A stretch of DNA of 64,000 nucleotides from contig NZ_JAQFVF010000070.1 in assembly GCF_027789125.1 (NCBI RefSeq), positions 1 to 64,000 of the forward strand. Direction: 5' to 3'. Below the pieces are notes generated by a model. The model saw only the letters and a list, made by a program, of their open reading frames with translations. It did no database searches and was not told the origin of the DNA. Source of the DNA: Paenibacillus aestuarii. GTDB lineage: Bacteria; Bacillota; Bacilli; Paenibacillales; NBRC-103111. Positions 44,891 through 53,653 of the stretch are shown here, one piece after another. How positions within the stretch are numbered: the stretch's first letter is position 1; every line of letters starts with the position of its first letter. The position numbers and the translations under genes were made by a program.

Positions 44891-46027
44891 TTAGAACGAT
44901 TCTGGGCGGTTAGACACTTTGTCGAAATGGTAGAGAATGGCTTGTACAATGCGTTCGGACGCTTTTCCGTCTCCATACGGATTGGCTGCCTGGCTCATTT
45001 TGTTGTACAATACCGGGTCTGTCAGCAGGGCTTTGGCACGTCCATAAACGGTCTCTTCGTCCGTACCGACGAGCTCCAGCGTACCCGCCTGAATTCCTTC
45101 CGGGCGCTCGGTTGTATCCCGGAGAACCAGTACCGGAACACCGAAGGAAGGTGCTTCTTCCTGAAGACCACCGGAATCCGTCAAAATCATATGCGCATGC
45201 GGGTAGAAATTGTGGAATTCGAATACATCGAACGGCTCCACCAGTTTAATGCGCGGATGGTTACCCAGCAATTCATGCGCAGGCTCTTTGACAGCCGGGC
45301 TCGGATGAACCGGATACACGATGGCGATGTCCTCGAACTCGTCGGCGATGCGCCGAACCGCACGGAAGATTTGACGATGCGGCTCACCTTGCGCCTCACG
45401 GCGGTGCGCCGTCATCAGGATCAGCTTGCGGCCTGCAGCCCATTCCAGCACAGGATGCTGGAAGTCCTTTTGCACGGTGTATTGGAATACATCCGTGACC
45501 GTGTTGCCCGTTACAAAGATACGAGATTCCGGTTTGTTCTCTTTGCGCAGGTTGTCAGCGGATTGCTCGGTTGGCGCAAAGTGCAGATCAGCCAGCACGC
45601 CGGTTAACTGACGGTTCATCTCTTCTGGGTACGGGGACATTTTGTTCCATGTACGCAGTCCCGCTTCCACGTGACCAACTTGGATCTGCTGCATGAAGGC
45701 CGCATAGCTCGCCAGGAACGTAGTCAGCGTGTCCCCATGTACGAGAATGAGGTCAGGTTTCGCCTCTTGAAACACAGGCTCTAGGCCTTGCAGCACGCGC
45801 ATCGTAATCTCGTTCAGCGTCTGGCGATCCTTCATGACATTCAAGTCATAGTCAGGCTTGATTTTGAAAATATCGAGCACTTGGTCCAGCATTTGACGAT
45901 GCTGCGCCGTTACGCAAACCAGCGATTCGATATGTTCCGGATGCTTCTGCAGTTCAAGAATGAGTGGAGCCATTTTGATAGCTTCTGGTCTAGTTCCGAA
46001 AATCGTAATGACTTTCAAGCGTTTCAT
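44891..46027 (-). CDS. mnaA: UDP-N-acetylglucosamine 2-epimerase (non-hydrolysing)
   Basis: 378 residues. Converts UDP-GlcNAc to UDP-ManNAc in the cytosol, the donor used by TagA. IFGTRPEAIKMAPLI at the N-terminus, the VHGDTLTTF stretch, TAHRREAQG and DSGGLQEEAPSFGVPVLVLRDTTERPEG are all canonical; the allosteric and catalytic His and Glu residues are in these blocks. GGGAGAG precedes the ATG. Gene follows upp by 24 bases. Confidence 0.97.
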   Translation of the reverse strand: MKRLKVITIFGTRPEAIKMAPLILELQKHPEHIESLVCVTAQHRQMLDQVLDIFKIKPDYDLNVMKDRQTLNEITMRVLQGLEPVFQEAKPDLILVHGDTLTTFLASYAAFMQQIQVGHVEAGLRTWNKMSPYPEEMNRQLTGVLADLHFAPTEQSADNLRKENKPESRIFVTGNTVTDVFQYTVQKDFQHPVLEWAAGRKLILMTAHRREAQGEPHRQIFRAVRRIADEFEDIAIVYPVHPSPAVKEPAHELLGNHPRIKLVEPFDVFEFHNFYPHAHMILTDSGGLQEEAPSFGVPVLVLRDTTERPEGIQAGTLELVGTDEETVYGRAKALLTDPVLYNKMSQAANPYGDGKASERIVQAILYHFDKVSNRPESF

Positions 46028-46051
46028 CGGTTCTTCTCTCCCTGTTCTCTA

Positions 46052-46681
46052 CTATTTGGTACCGAACAAACGGTCTCCCGCATCGCCAAGACCCGGCACA
46101 ATATAGCCATGATCATTCAAGTGATCGTCCACAGCGGCTACATAAATATCGATGTCTGGATGCTCATTTTGGACAGCTTTAATTCCTTCCGGTGCAGCAA
46201 TCAGGCACATCAGCTTGATTTGGGAACAGCCTCTTTTCTTCAACACTTCGATGGCCGCATTAGCGGATCCGCCGGTCGCCAGCATCGGATCAATGACGAT
46301 AAGCTCCCGCTCCTGGACGTCTGTAGGCAGTTTTACATAATATTCGACAGGTTGAAGTGTATCAGGATCACGATATAAGCCGACATGGCCAACTTTTGCA
46401 GCTGGAATAAGCTTGAGCACACCCTCCACCATGCCAAGACCGGCGCGAAGGATTGGAATAAGTCCCAGCTTTCTGCCGGCGATGACGCGGCAATCCGCCG
46501 TTGTGACCGGTGTTTTCACTTGTACATGCTCAAGGGGAAGACTTCTTGTAATTTCATAAGCCATTAAAGTCGCTACTTCATCGACAAGCTCGCGGAAATC
46601 TTTTGTTTTCGTATTCTCATCCCGAATAAATGTTAGCTTATGTTGAATGAGTGGATGATCGCAAATAAATACTTTACCCAT
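46052..46681 (-). CDS. upp: Uracil phosphoribosyltransferase
   Basis: 209 residues. Makes UMP from uracil and PRPP. The PRPP loop DPMLATGGSA and the uracil-binding C-terminus (YIVPGLGDAGDRLFGTK) are intact. AGGAGG before the ATG. Order glyA-upp-atp is conserved with B. subtilis, here with mnaA inserted between upp and atp. Confidence 0.98.
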   Translation of the reverse strand: MGKVFICDHPLIQHKLTFIRDENTKTKDFRELVDEVATLMAYEITRSLPLEHVQVKTPVTTADCRVIAGRKLGLIPILRAGLGMVEGVLKLIPAAKVGHVGLYRDPDTLQPVEYYVKLPTDVQERELIVIDPMLATGGSANAAIEVLKKRGCSQIKLMCLIAAPEGIKAVQNEHPDIDIYVAAVDDHLNDHGYIVPGLGDAGDRLFGTK

Positions 46682-46788
46682 GTGTTCCTCCTAAATTTGG
46701 TATCAGGCAAACCTTAGACATTATATCATATGTTATCCAACTTATCCTCTGTAAAACCATGTTCTGCAAGCCAGATTCAAATGAACGC

Positions 46789-46815
46789 AAAAAGACCGGC
46801 TCCATGAGCCGGTCT
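46789..46815 (-). terminator. Intrinsic terminator of glyA
   Basis: Perfect 10-bp stem (AGACCGGCTC 46793-46802 with 46806-46815), three-base loop, five T on the minus strand, 11 bases after the glyA stop. Confidence 0.92.
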
Positions 46816-46825
46816 GCACCCCAAA

Positions 46826-48076
46826 CTAGTAAGTCAATCCTGGGTAAATAGGGTATTGAGCTGTTAAATCTTTCACCATGCCGCGAGCTTTTTCCAGCAC
46901 AGCTTCATCGCTTGGGCTCTTCAATGTAATCGCGATAATCTTCGCGATCGTTTTCATCGCTTCTTCGCCCATGCCGCGCGAAGTGATCGCCGGTGTACCC
47001 AGACGGATACCGCTGGTCACGAACGGGCTAGTCGGATCGAATGGGATCGCGTTCTTGTTCGCTGTGATGCCGACTTCATCAAGGACATGCTCAGCGTCTT
47101 TACCCGAGATGTTCAGGCTGCGCAGGTCAACAAGCATCAAGTGATTGTCCGTACCGCCGGAAACCAGGTTAATGCCTTCCGCTTGCAGCGCTGTTGCCAA
47201 CGTTTGTGCGTTGTCGATTACGTTTTTCGCGTAAGTTGTGAACTCCGGCTGCAGAGCTTCGCCGAAAGATACAGCTTTCGCTGCAATTGTATGCATCAAT
47301 GGTCCGCCTTGGGAACCAGGGAATACTGCTTTATCAATCGCTGCAGCCCATGCTTTGCGGGAGAGGATCATACCGCCGCGAGGACCGCGAAGCGTTTTGT
47401 GCGTCGTTGTGGTCACGAAGTGCGCGTGCGGCACTGGGTTCGGATGCAAGCCTGCTGCAACCAGACCGGCAATGTGCGCCATATCGACCATGAACAACGC
47501 GCCCACATCGTTGGCAATCGAAGCCAGCGCTTCGAAATCGATCGTACGCGGATAGGCGCTTGCGCCGGCTACGAGCATGCGAGGCTTATGCTTGAATGCC
47601 GCTTTGCGGACATCGTCGTAGTCGATGCGGGAATCTTTTTCACTTACGCCGTATGCGACGAAGTTATACAGAATACCCGAAGCGTTCACTGGGCTGCCGT
47701 GCGTCAAGTGACCGCCATGCGCCAGGTTCATGCCCAGTACAGTGTCACCAGGGTTCAAAGCTGCCAAATATACGGCCATGTTCGCTTGTGCGCCCGAATG
47801 CGGTTGAACGTTCGCATGCTCAGCACCGAACAATTCTTTGGCACGGTCGCGCGCAATGTTCTCAACGATGTCGACGTACTCGCAGCCGCCGTAGTATCTT
47901 TTGCCTGGATAGCCCTCTGCGTATTTGTTCGTCAGCACAGTGCCCATTGCTTCAAGAACGGCTTGGCTTACGATATTTTCCGAGGCGATTAGCTCAATTT
48001 TGTCACGTTGACGGCCGAGCTCCAAGTTCATTGCTTCTACGATGGCAGGATCTTGCTTTTTCAAAAAGTCTGTCAT
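46826..48076 (-). CDS. glyA: Serine hydroxymethyltransferase
   Basis: 416 residues. PLP enzyme giving glycine and methylene-tetrahydrofolate. The PLP lysine is in THKTLRGPRGG; SENIVSQAVLEAMG and YPGKRYYGGCEYVD mark the substrate site. AGGAGG eight bases before ATG. Confidence 0.98.
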   Translation of the reverse strand: MTDFLKKQDPAIVEAMNLELGRQRDKIELIASENIVSQAVLEAMGTVLTNKYAEGYPGKRYYGGCEYVDIVENIARDRAKELFGAEHANVQPHSGAQANMAVYLAALNPGDTVLGMNLAHGGHLTHGSPVNASGILYNFVAYGVSEKDSRIDYDDVRKAAFKHKPRMLVAGASAYPRTIDFEALASIANDVGALFMVDMAHIAGLVAAGLHPNPVPHAHFVTTTTHKTLRGPRGGMILSRKAWAAAIDKAVFPGSQGGPLMHTIAAKAVSFGEALQPEFTTYAKNVIDNAQTLATALQAEGINLVSGGTDNHLMLVDLRSLNISGKDAEHVLDEVGITANKNAIPFDPTSPFVTSGIRLGTPAITSRGMGEEAMKTIAKIIAITLKSPSDEAVLEKARGMVKDLTAQYPIYPGLTY

Positions 48077-48146
48077 GATTAATTCCTCCTAAATGTATCT
48101 GATTTATAGCAAATCTCGTTTACAAAATCATATAAGGCGCATCGTC

Positions 48147-48752
48147 CTAGCAGTCCGCATCCGGAGAAGCCGCACGATACTGCGCATCCGCCGCTTCGGC
48201 GGTGTAGACGGCCCGGGTGCCGCCAATCAGCTTGGGACGTGTAAAGGCCATCGTTACATAGGCATGGCCGATCATGCGTACCGGCGGACGCGCCGGCACA
48301 GCAACCCGTTTGATGTGCATCCCGATCAGGGTGCTGCCAATGTCAATGCCGGCATGTGCCTCGATTGTCTCCACGACGACAGGGCGGGCCAAATGCCGGT
48401 ACGCATACGAAGCCATCGAGCCTCCCGCGCGTGGCACCGGAATTACGGACACCGGCACCAGCCGCGGGTCCTTCAACAGCAGCTCTTCCTCAATCACCAA
48501 GGCGCGATTCAGGTGCTCACAGCATTGAAACGCCAGGTGCAGCCCGAATTCCCCGGCAATGCGCGTCGCAGTTTGGAAAATAGGCTCCGCCACATCGAGC
48601 GTACCGGATGTTCCGATCCGCTGTCCGATGATTTCGCTAGTGCTCGTACCGATAACGAGAATATGGCCCGGCTTCAGCCCGCCGACTTGAACCAGCTCAC
48701 GCAAATTCGTCTCAACAGTAGGCCCGATGGCCGTAAGAATGGAGTCCGTCAT
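48147..48752 (-). CDS. ywlG: TIGR01440/YwlG family protein
   Basis: 201 residues, DUF436. Conserved GTSTSEIIGQRIG and HAGIDIGSTLIGMHIKRVAVP stretches; predicted thiolase-like fold, function unproven. Located between glyA and rpiB as in B. subtilis. GGAGGA before ATG. Confidence 0.9.
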   Translation of the reverse strand: MTDSILTAIGPTVETNLRELVQVGGLKPGHILVIGTSTSEIIGQRIGTSGTLDVAEPIFQTATRIAGEFGLHLAFQCCEHLNRALVIEEELLLKDPRLVPVSVIPVPRAGGSMASYAYRHLARPVVVETIEAHAGIDIGSTLIGMHIKRVAVPARPPVRMIGHAYVTMAFTRPKLIGGTRAVYTAEAADAQYRAASPDADC

Positions 48753-48777
48753 AGGAAATCCTCCTCCTTAGGCAAGC

Positions 48778-49236
48778 CTACGGGTGAATGGTAAAGCGAT
48801 CCTCGATGCTCTTCACTTTATCAATGCGGCCCTGGTGGCGCACGCCCTGCGAGAAGTCTGTTTCCAACCACGTTCTCACAATCTCTTCCGCCAGTCCCGG
48901 TCCAATCACTCTTTCGCCCATGGCCAGCACGTTGGAATCGTTATGCTCGCGTGTTGCTTTGGCAGAGAACAGATCGTGGACAAGTGCACAGCGGATGCCA
49001 GGCACTTTGTTGGCAGCAATCGTCATGCCAATGCCTGTACCGCAAATCAGAATCCCTTTGTCCGCTTCCCCCGATACCACTTTCTCACAAACAGGGAGGG
49101 AGTAATCCGGATAATCGACGGAATCCGCGCAATTAGGGCCCAAATCTATGACTTCGTGTCCCAAGGATTGAATAAAAGGAATGATAACATCTTTCAAACG
49201 GTAGCCGGCATGATCTGCGCCTAATGCAATTTTCAT
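48778..49236 (-). CDS. rpiB: Ribose-5-phosphate isomerase B
   Basis: 152 residues from the ATG at 49236 (AAAGGAG 11 bases upstream), so the protein begins KIALGADHAGY. The active-site stretch ICGTGIGMTIAANKVPGIR includes the Cys base, and HNDSNVLAMGERVIG is conserved. Interconverts ribose- and ribulose-5-phosphate. Confidence 0.96.
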   Translation of the reverse strand: MKIALGADHAGYRLKDVIIPFIQSLGHEVIDLGPNCADSVDYPDYSLPVCEKVVSGEADKGILICGTGIGMTIAANKVPGIRCALVHDLFSAKATREHNDSNVLAMGERVIGPGLAEEIVRTWLETDFSQGVRHQGRIDKVKSIEDRFTIHP

Positions 49237-49303
49237 AAAGTGATACGCTCCTTTGTTTGTTCGAGTTGACCATCCTATTATATCCCAAAGTCCACCAGAA
49301 AAC

Positions 49304-49345
49304 GAAAAAAAGAGCACACACGCATTGCTCATGCGTATTGCTCTT
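49304..49345 (-). terminator. Intrinsic terminator between ywlE and rpiB
   Basis: About 15-bp imperfect stem (49310-49325 with 49331-49345), five-base loop, minus-strand T run. It should end the spoIIR-ywlE unit before rpiB. The remaining 150 bases to 49493 contain no recognisable signal. Confidence 0.8.
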
Positions 49346-49493
49346 TTGCCCAGGCGACCGGCCGTATAGCTCGATGCTCCACTGTGGTTATACCCACTCG
49401 TCGCCAGTTACATCGAGTCTTGATCAATATGTTTATTTTAGCGCATTCTAGCGTACATGTAAAGGCGCATCCCAGCTGCCAAAACAATCCTGC

Positions 49494-50081
49494 TTATTTG
49501 TCCTCGCGCAGCTTCTTGATTTTGGCCACCAGCTTATCGAGACTCTCACCGATCTCGTCAGCAGTCTGCTGATAGATCGTCAGAGGGCCTCCGAAAGGGT
49601 CTGATATATCATAATCTGGCAGCTTATATTCAAGCTCAAGAATACGGCTTCTTTCCTCCGGGGTAATCGCCTGCGCAAGGGCCATCTTAAGCTGGAGTTC
49701 CGCCACCAGCTTCTCCCGTTCCTCGATCGCCTGCAAAACAACCGCATCATCTTCAACGTATTCTTTGAGCGTGAATGTTTTATCGATGGCATCCGGGAAA
49801 CGCCCGACGACCGAACGTTTGTGCCCAACCGTCATCGTGAGGATCAGATCAGCCCAGTTAACCTCGGACGGTTGAATAGCTAACGATTGCAACTGCTCTT
49901 CGAATCCCGCTTGCTTCAAAATAGAGGCACTGTTGCGGGATATCGGTCCACCCGTAACAGCTGAAACGCCAGCAGAACGAACCTCAACCGCAAGACCCTC
50001 TTTGTTCACCTTCATACGCAGCAAACCTTCGGCTAACGGACTGCGGCACGTATTTCCCGTACAAACAAATAGAATTCGCAC
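49494..50081 (-). CDS. ywlE: Protein-arginine phosphatase YwlE (LMW-PTP fold) with an inserted helix
   Basis: 195 residues against about 150 in B. subtilis. The P-loop CTGNTCRS has nucleophile Cys7, Arg13 and Thr11; Thr11 is the residue that favours phosphoarginine over phosphotyrosine. The general acid Asp is in SDPFGGP. Between FTLKEYVEDD and the Asp loop lie about 45 extra residues, charged and helix-forming (ERE, ELQLKMALAQ, EERSRILELEYK). It would reverse McsB-type arginine phosphorylation in the cytosol. Confidence 0.9.
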   Translation of the reverse strand: MRILFVCTGNTCRSPLAEGLLRMKVNKEGLAVEVRSAGVSAVTGGPISRNSASILKQAGFEEQLQSLAIQPSEVNWADLILTMTVGHKRSVVGRFPDAIDKTFTLKEYVEDDAVVLQAIEEREKLVAELQLKMALAQAITPEERSRILELEYKLPDYDISDPFGGPLTIYQQTADEIGESLDKLVAKIKKLREDK

Positions 50082-50130
50082 TTGAAATCCCCCTTTATGT
50101 CATGAATCTGGCTTCATCGTCTTCATTGTA

Positions 50131-50691
50131 TCACAGCAAGAACTTGATCCCAAACGCCAGTAGGATCAGCCCGCCGAATGCTTCACCATACTCACCGACC
50201 CATCCGCTTACACGTCTGCCGACCAGGAGACCCACAATGGACATAGCCCCGCCAAACATGCCAAAAATAAGCACGGTCAGCACAATGTCCGTTGCAAACA
50301 TGCCCAGCGATACGCCCACGGAAAAAGAATCAATACTAACGCTTAAGGCAAAAATGAGCAGACCCAAAAATGTCCTGTGATCAAAGGAAACATGTTCTTC
50401 ACCCCGCACGGAGCTGTATATCATATGCGAGCCTAATAAAATGAGCAGACACCCTCCAGCAGCCGTAGCTACATTGCCAAGAAGCGCGCTCACATAGTGT
50501 CCCATGAACATGCCCATAAGCGGCATCAGGACGTGAAAGATCCCGATAACGAAACTTATTTTTGCAATATCGAGTAAGCGAATGCCCTTCATCCCGATGC
50601 CAATGCCCAAGGAAAAAGCATCGAGCCCCAAAGCGATCGCCATAATAATAATTGTGATAAGCTGTCCCAGTTCCATCGAAGTCGAGAACAC
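50131..50691 (-). CDS. mntP: Manganese efflux pump MntP
   Basis: 186 residues, six membrane helices in two related halves. Asp-containing motifs ALGLDAFSLGIGIG and ALSVSIDSFSVGVSLG are the inverted-repeat signatures of MntP and include the ion-binding Asp residues. GTG start at 50691 after GGGGGAT; ATG 50676 is an alternative. Confidence 0.9.
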   Translation of the reverse strand: MFSTSMELGQLITIIIMAIALGLDAFSLGIGIGMKGIRLLDIAKISFVIGIFHVLMPLMGMFMGHYVSALLGNVATAAGGCLLILLGSHMIYSSVRGEEHVSFDHRTFLGLLIFALSVSIDSFSVGVSLGMFATDIVLTVLIFGMFGGAMSIVGLLVGRRVSGWVGEYGEAFGGLILLAFGIKFLL

Positions 50692-50765
50692 GCTGCCATC
50701 CCCCTGTCCACTACGTTTTCTTTCCCAACATATGCGGACAAACAGGGATTCATGCTTATAGGGGG

Positions 50766-51851
50766 CTAAACGCGTACAAGCCGATGGGCGGCTGCCTTAC
50801 GAAGGCGATTCATAATCGCAAGGCCGATTCCCGTTTCCGGGCAAGCTTCAGCTGCAATATAACGAATGCCTTCCTCGTCAAAACGGCGAAGCGCCGCATA
50901 CAGCTCCTGCGCAATGGTCTCCGGACGAGACAGCGATCCGCAGGAGAGGACCAGATCGGCCCGATAGCGCGATGCATGCTCGGCAAAGGTGAGAATCCCT
51001 GTCGACTCGCCACGCTCCTGCGCAGCGTCGATATCTTGCTGAATCCAAGCGATCACCTCATCATCGTGATCCCCCTGCACAACGAACATGTAGCCCTGAG
51101 GGGCGTAATGTGCGTACTTCATGCCAGGCGCTCTCGGCGTTTCCGAGGCGTGCACATCTTCGCGTTCAGGCTCATGCACGCGAACATCCGGGAGCACAGC
51201 GCGAAGCTGCTCAGTTGTTACACCGCCAGGACGCAGCACGAAGAGCTCGCCTGCTACAATTTGGACCACCGTCGATTCCACACCGACACCGGTGGCTCCG
51301 CCGTCAACAAGGCCGCCGATCCGGCCGTCGAGATCTTCCCGCACGTGTGCGGCGAGCGTCGGACTGGGCCTTCCCGAGCGGTTGGCGCTCGGCGCTGCGA
51401 CCGGACACCGGGCAGCCCGCAGCAGGCGGAGCGCCACAGGGTGATCGGGGATGCGTACGCCGACAGTCGTCAACCCCGCCGTGACCAACGGCGAAATGCC
51501 GCCTGTTCGCACAGGCAGCACAATGGTCAGAGGGCCTGGCCAGAAGGCCTCCATTAATTTGCGGTGCGCCGCTTCGACGCTGCCGGGAGCGACGACATCC
51601 GCGAGCTGCTCCGAATCGGCAATATGCACAATGAGCGGGTTGTCCGAGGGTCGTCCTTTGGCTTTGAAAATCCGTTCTACAGCAGCCGTACTGGAGGCAT
51701 CCGCTCCTAAGCCATACACCGTCTCCGTGGGGAACGCTACGGTTTCTCCGTCCCGGAGAAGGGCAGCCGCCTCGGCGATCACGTGATCACTGCTTTCCCG
51801 TTCCGCTGCATCCGCATGCTCGGATTCGGGCACTTTCCAATATATTGTCAC
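50766..51851 (-). CDS. ywlC: L-threonylcarbamoyladenylate synthase (TsaC/Sua5 type)
   Basis: 361 residues from the GTG at 51851, ten bases after AAGGA; an earlier TTG would overlap spoIIR and has no ribosome site. The YrdC domain (FPTETVYGLGADA, KGRPSDNPLIVHI, PSANRSGRPSPT) makes threonylcarbamoyl-AMP for tRNA t6A. The C-terminal Sua5 domain (about 250-361; SPGMKYAHYAP-like APGMKYAHYAP) is present. Confidence 0.95.
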   Translation of the reverse strand: MTIYWKVPESEHADAAERESSDHVIAEAAALLRDGETVAFPTETVYGLGADASSTAAVERIFKAKGRPSDNPLIVHIADSEQLADVVAPGSVEAAHRKLMEAFWPGPLTIVLPVRTGGISPLVTAGLTTVGVRIPDHPVALRLLRAARCPVAAPSANRSGRPSPTLAAHVREDLDGRIGGLVDGGATGVGVESTVVQIVAGELFVLRPGGVTTEQLRAVLPDVRVHEPEREDVHASETPRAPGMKYAHYAPQGYMFVVQGDHDDEVIAWIQQDIDAAQERGESTGILTFAEHASRYRADLVLSCGSLSRPETIAQELYAALRRFDEEGIRYIAAEACPETGIGLAIMNRLRKAAAHRLVRV

Positions 51852-51880
51852 GATTTCTTCATCCTTACCTACGATTTCAT

Positions 51881-52627
51881 TTAGCTGAACCAAGCTACGA
51901 TTTTCTTAATCATTTCCCAGACAAAAAACTTCACTTTTGGCGTTGCCTCAGCTGCAGTAACAGACGCTGTTTGATCGTCGGCTGCTTTCACACCGACAGA
52001 GGCTTTGCTCTCTTTCGCAGCCGGCTTGTCCGCTGCCTTTGCAGAAGCAACCTTGCCACCCGCAGCTTCTGCCACTTCCGTCTTCGCAACTACAGCTGCT
52101 GTGGAAGCTACCGCTTCACCTGACACAGCATCTACGAAACAAAGCGGCGGGAACAGCACGCACCACCAATTCTGCCCTGCTCCGCTGCCGATCGTAATGC
52201 GCAGAGCTTCATAATCGCCGGCAGGATACACGACATTGCCGTACATTTTGGTCGGGAATGGCACTTTGCCAAGCTCAACTGTATGCGTATAGCTGTAACC
52301 GCGCTCTTGAATCATCTGACCAACCAGCGCATCAAACTCAGGCAAATGCGCATTCACGACAGCTCGCGCTTCGTCCAGGGTATGAGGACCCACAACCCAT
52401 TCTTGCATACGGGCAATAATCGCGTCGCGAATTTCACGCTTTAACGCCTGATCAGCCGCTGAATCGGAATTAGCCAAAATCCGCAAACGGATCGATTCCT
52501 CAGGAATAATCGGCGACACTACAGCCGCATTCGTACGATTTGAATCCCAACAAGCTATCAGTACAATAAGTGCAAAAACTACGAATAATAAATGTTTAAA
52601 TGAATGACGTTCCGCTCTCTTAACCAT
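51881..52627 (-). CDS. spoIIR: Stage II sporulation protein R
   Basis: 248 residues. A forespore-secreted signal that triggers SpoIIGA to process pro-sigma-E. A signal/anchor helix is followed by RLRILANSDSAADQALKREIRDAI and GNVVYPAGDYEALRI...NWWCVLFPPLCFVD, all diagnostic. Between this core and the C-terminal VKFFVWEMIKKI helix is an Ala/Lys/Ser-rich spacer of about 55 residues, longer than usual. No clear sigma-F box found upstream. Confidence 0.93.
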   Translation of the reverse strand: MVKRAERHSFKHLLFVVFALIVLIACWDSNRTNAAVVSPIIPEESIRLRILANSDSAADQALKREIRDAIIARMQEWVVGPHTLDEARAVVNAHLPEFDALVGQMIQERGYSYTHTVELGKVPFPTKMYGNVVYPAGDYEALRITIGSGAGQNWWCVLFPPLCFVDAVSGEAVASTAAVVAKTEVAEAAGGKVASAKAADKPAAKESKASVGVKAADDQTASVTAAEATPKVKFFVWEMIKKIVAWFS

Positions 52628-52771
52628 TAGGAAAAGCCCCTTTCCCTTTGCTTCTACTAGCCAGTATAGGCAATAAGTGAGGGGGCTAAACCTACGAATC
52701 TATAAAAATTTAATAGTTTTACAAAGTTGCTAGCAAGACTCATAGTTTCTTATGGAAAACAATCGCAACAG

Positions 52772-53653
52772 CTACCGGGGTCCGATGGCGATCACATGCC
52801 GATCGATCCCCTGGAGATCCTTCACGAACCGGATCTCCTCCCAATCGGCGGCGTCCCGCAGCATCGCCGCCACTGCCTCCGCCTGCCGGATGCCAACCTC
52901 CAACCCGACCACAGTCGGGATGTGCGGCAGCAGCGGCAGCTGCTGGATCATGCGGCGGTACAGGTCGAGTCCCTCGATACCGCCGAACAAAGCCATGTGC
53001 GGCTCGTACAGCCGCACCTCCGGCATAAGCGCCGGGAGGTCGCCATCCGGGATATACGGTGGATTCGACACCAGGATATCCGGTGCTAACCGGCGCTCGA
53101 TATAAGGCTCGAGGAGGTCGCCCTCGAGCCACTCCACCCGCGCAGCGACGTCATGGCGCTGCGCGTTCAAACGGGCCATCTCCAGCGCCGCCACGGAGAT
53201 GTCGCTCGCCGCCACGCGCCACGCTGGGCGTGCGTGGGCGATGGTTACCGGGATGGCTCCGCTCCCGGTGCCTACATCCGCAAGGAGCGGAGCGCCTTGC
53301 GGGAATAAGCGCGAGCCCTCGTGCAGCAAGGCTTCCACGAGGAGCTCGGTCTCCGGCCGCGGGATGAGCACCGCGCCGTTCACGGCAAATGTCAGGCCGT
53401 AGAACTCCTGTTCGCCGGTGATGTACTGCACCGGCTCACCCGCGGCCTTCCGCGCCACCAGCTGATGCCAGGCTTCCATCCGCTCCACAGGCAGCGGCTC
53501 CTGCCAGTTCAGCAGGAGCTCCGTACGGTTCCAGCCCATCAGATGCTGGAGCAGCAGCTCCGCACACGCCGCGGCCTCCGCCACACCGTGCGACGTTAAA
53601 AAAGAAGAAGCCTCGACATAGGCTTCTCTCATGGTCTTTCCGGCAGTCGGCAT
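52772..53653 (-). CDS. prmC: Release factor glutamine methyltransferase
   Basis: 293 residues. Methylates the GGQ glutamine of RF1/RF2. SAM-binding DVGTGSGAIPVTIA and catalytic SNPPYIP motifs, and the N-terminal helical domain, are complete. The ATG overlaps the prfA stop (TGATG), implying coupling with its substrate gene. Confidence 0.96.
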   Translation of the reverse strand: MPTAGKTMREAYVEASSFLTSHGVAEAAACAELLLQHLMGWNRTELLLNWQEPLPVERMEAWHQLVARKAAGEPVQYITGEQEFYGLTFAVNGAVLIPRPETELLVEALLHEGSRLFPQGAPLLADVGTGSGAIPVTIAHARPAWRVAASDISVAALEMARLNAQRHDVAARVEWLEGDLLEPYIERRLAPDILVSNPPYIPDGDLPALMPEVRLYEPHMALFGGIEGLDLYRRMIQQLPLLPHIPTVVGLEVGIRQAEAVAAMLRDAADWEEIRFVKDLQGIDRHVIAIGPR

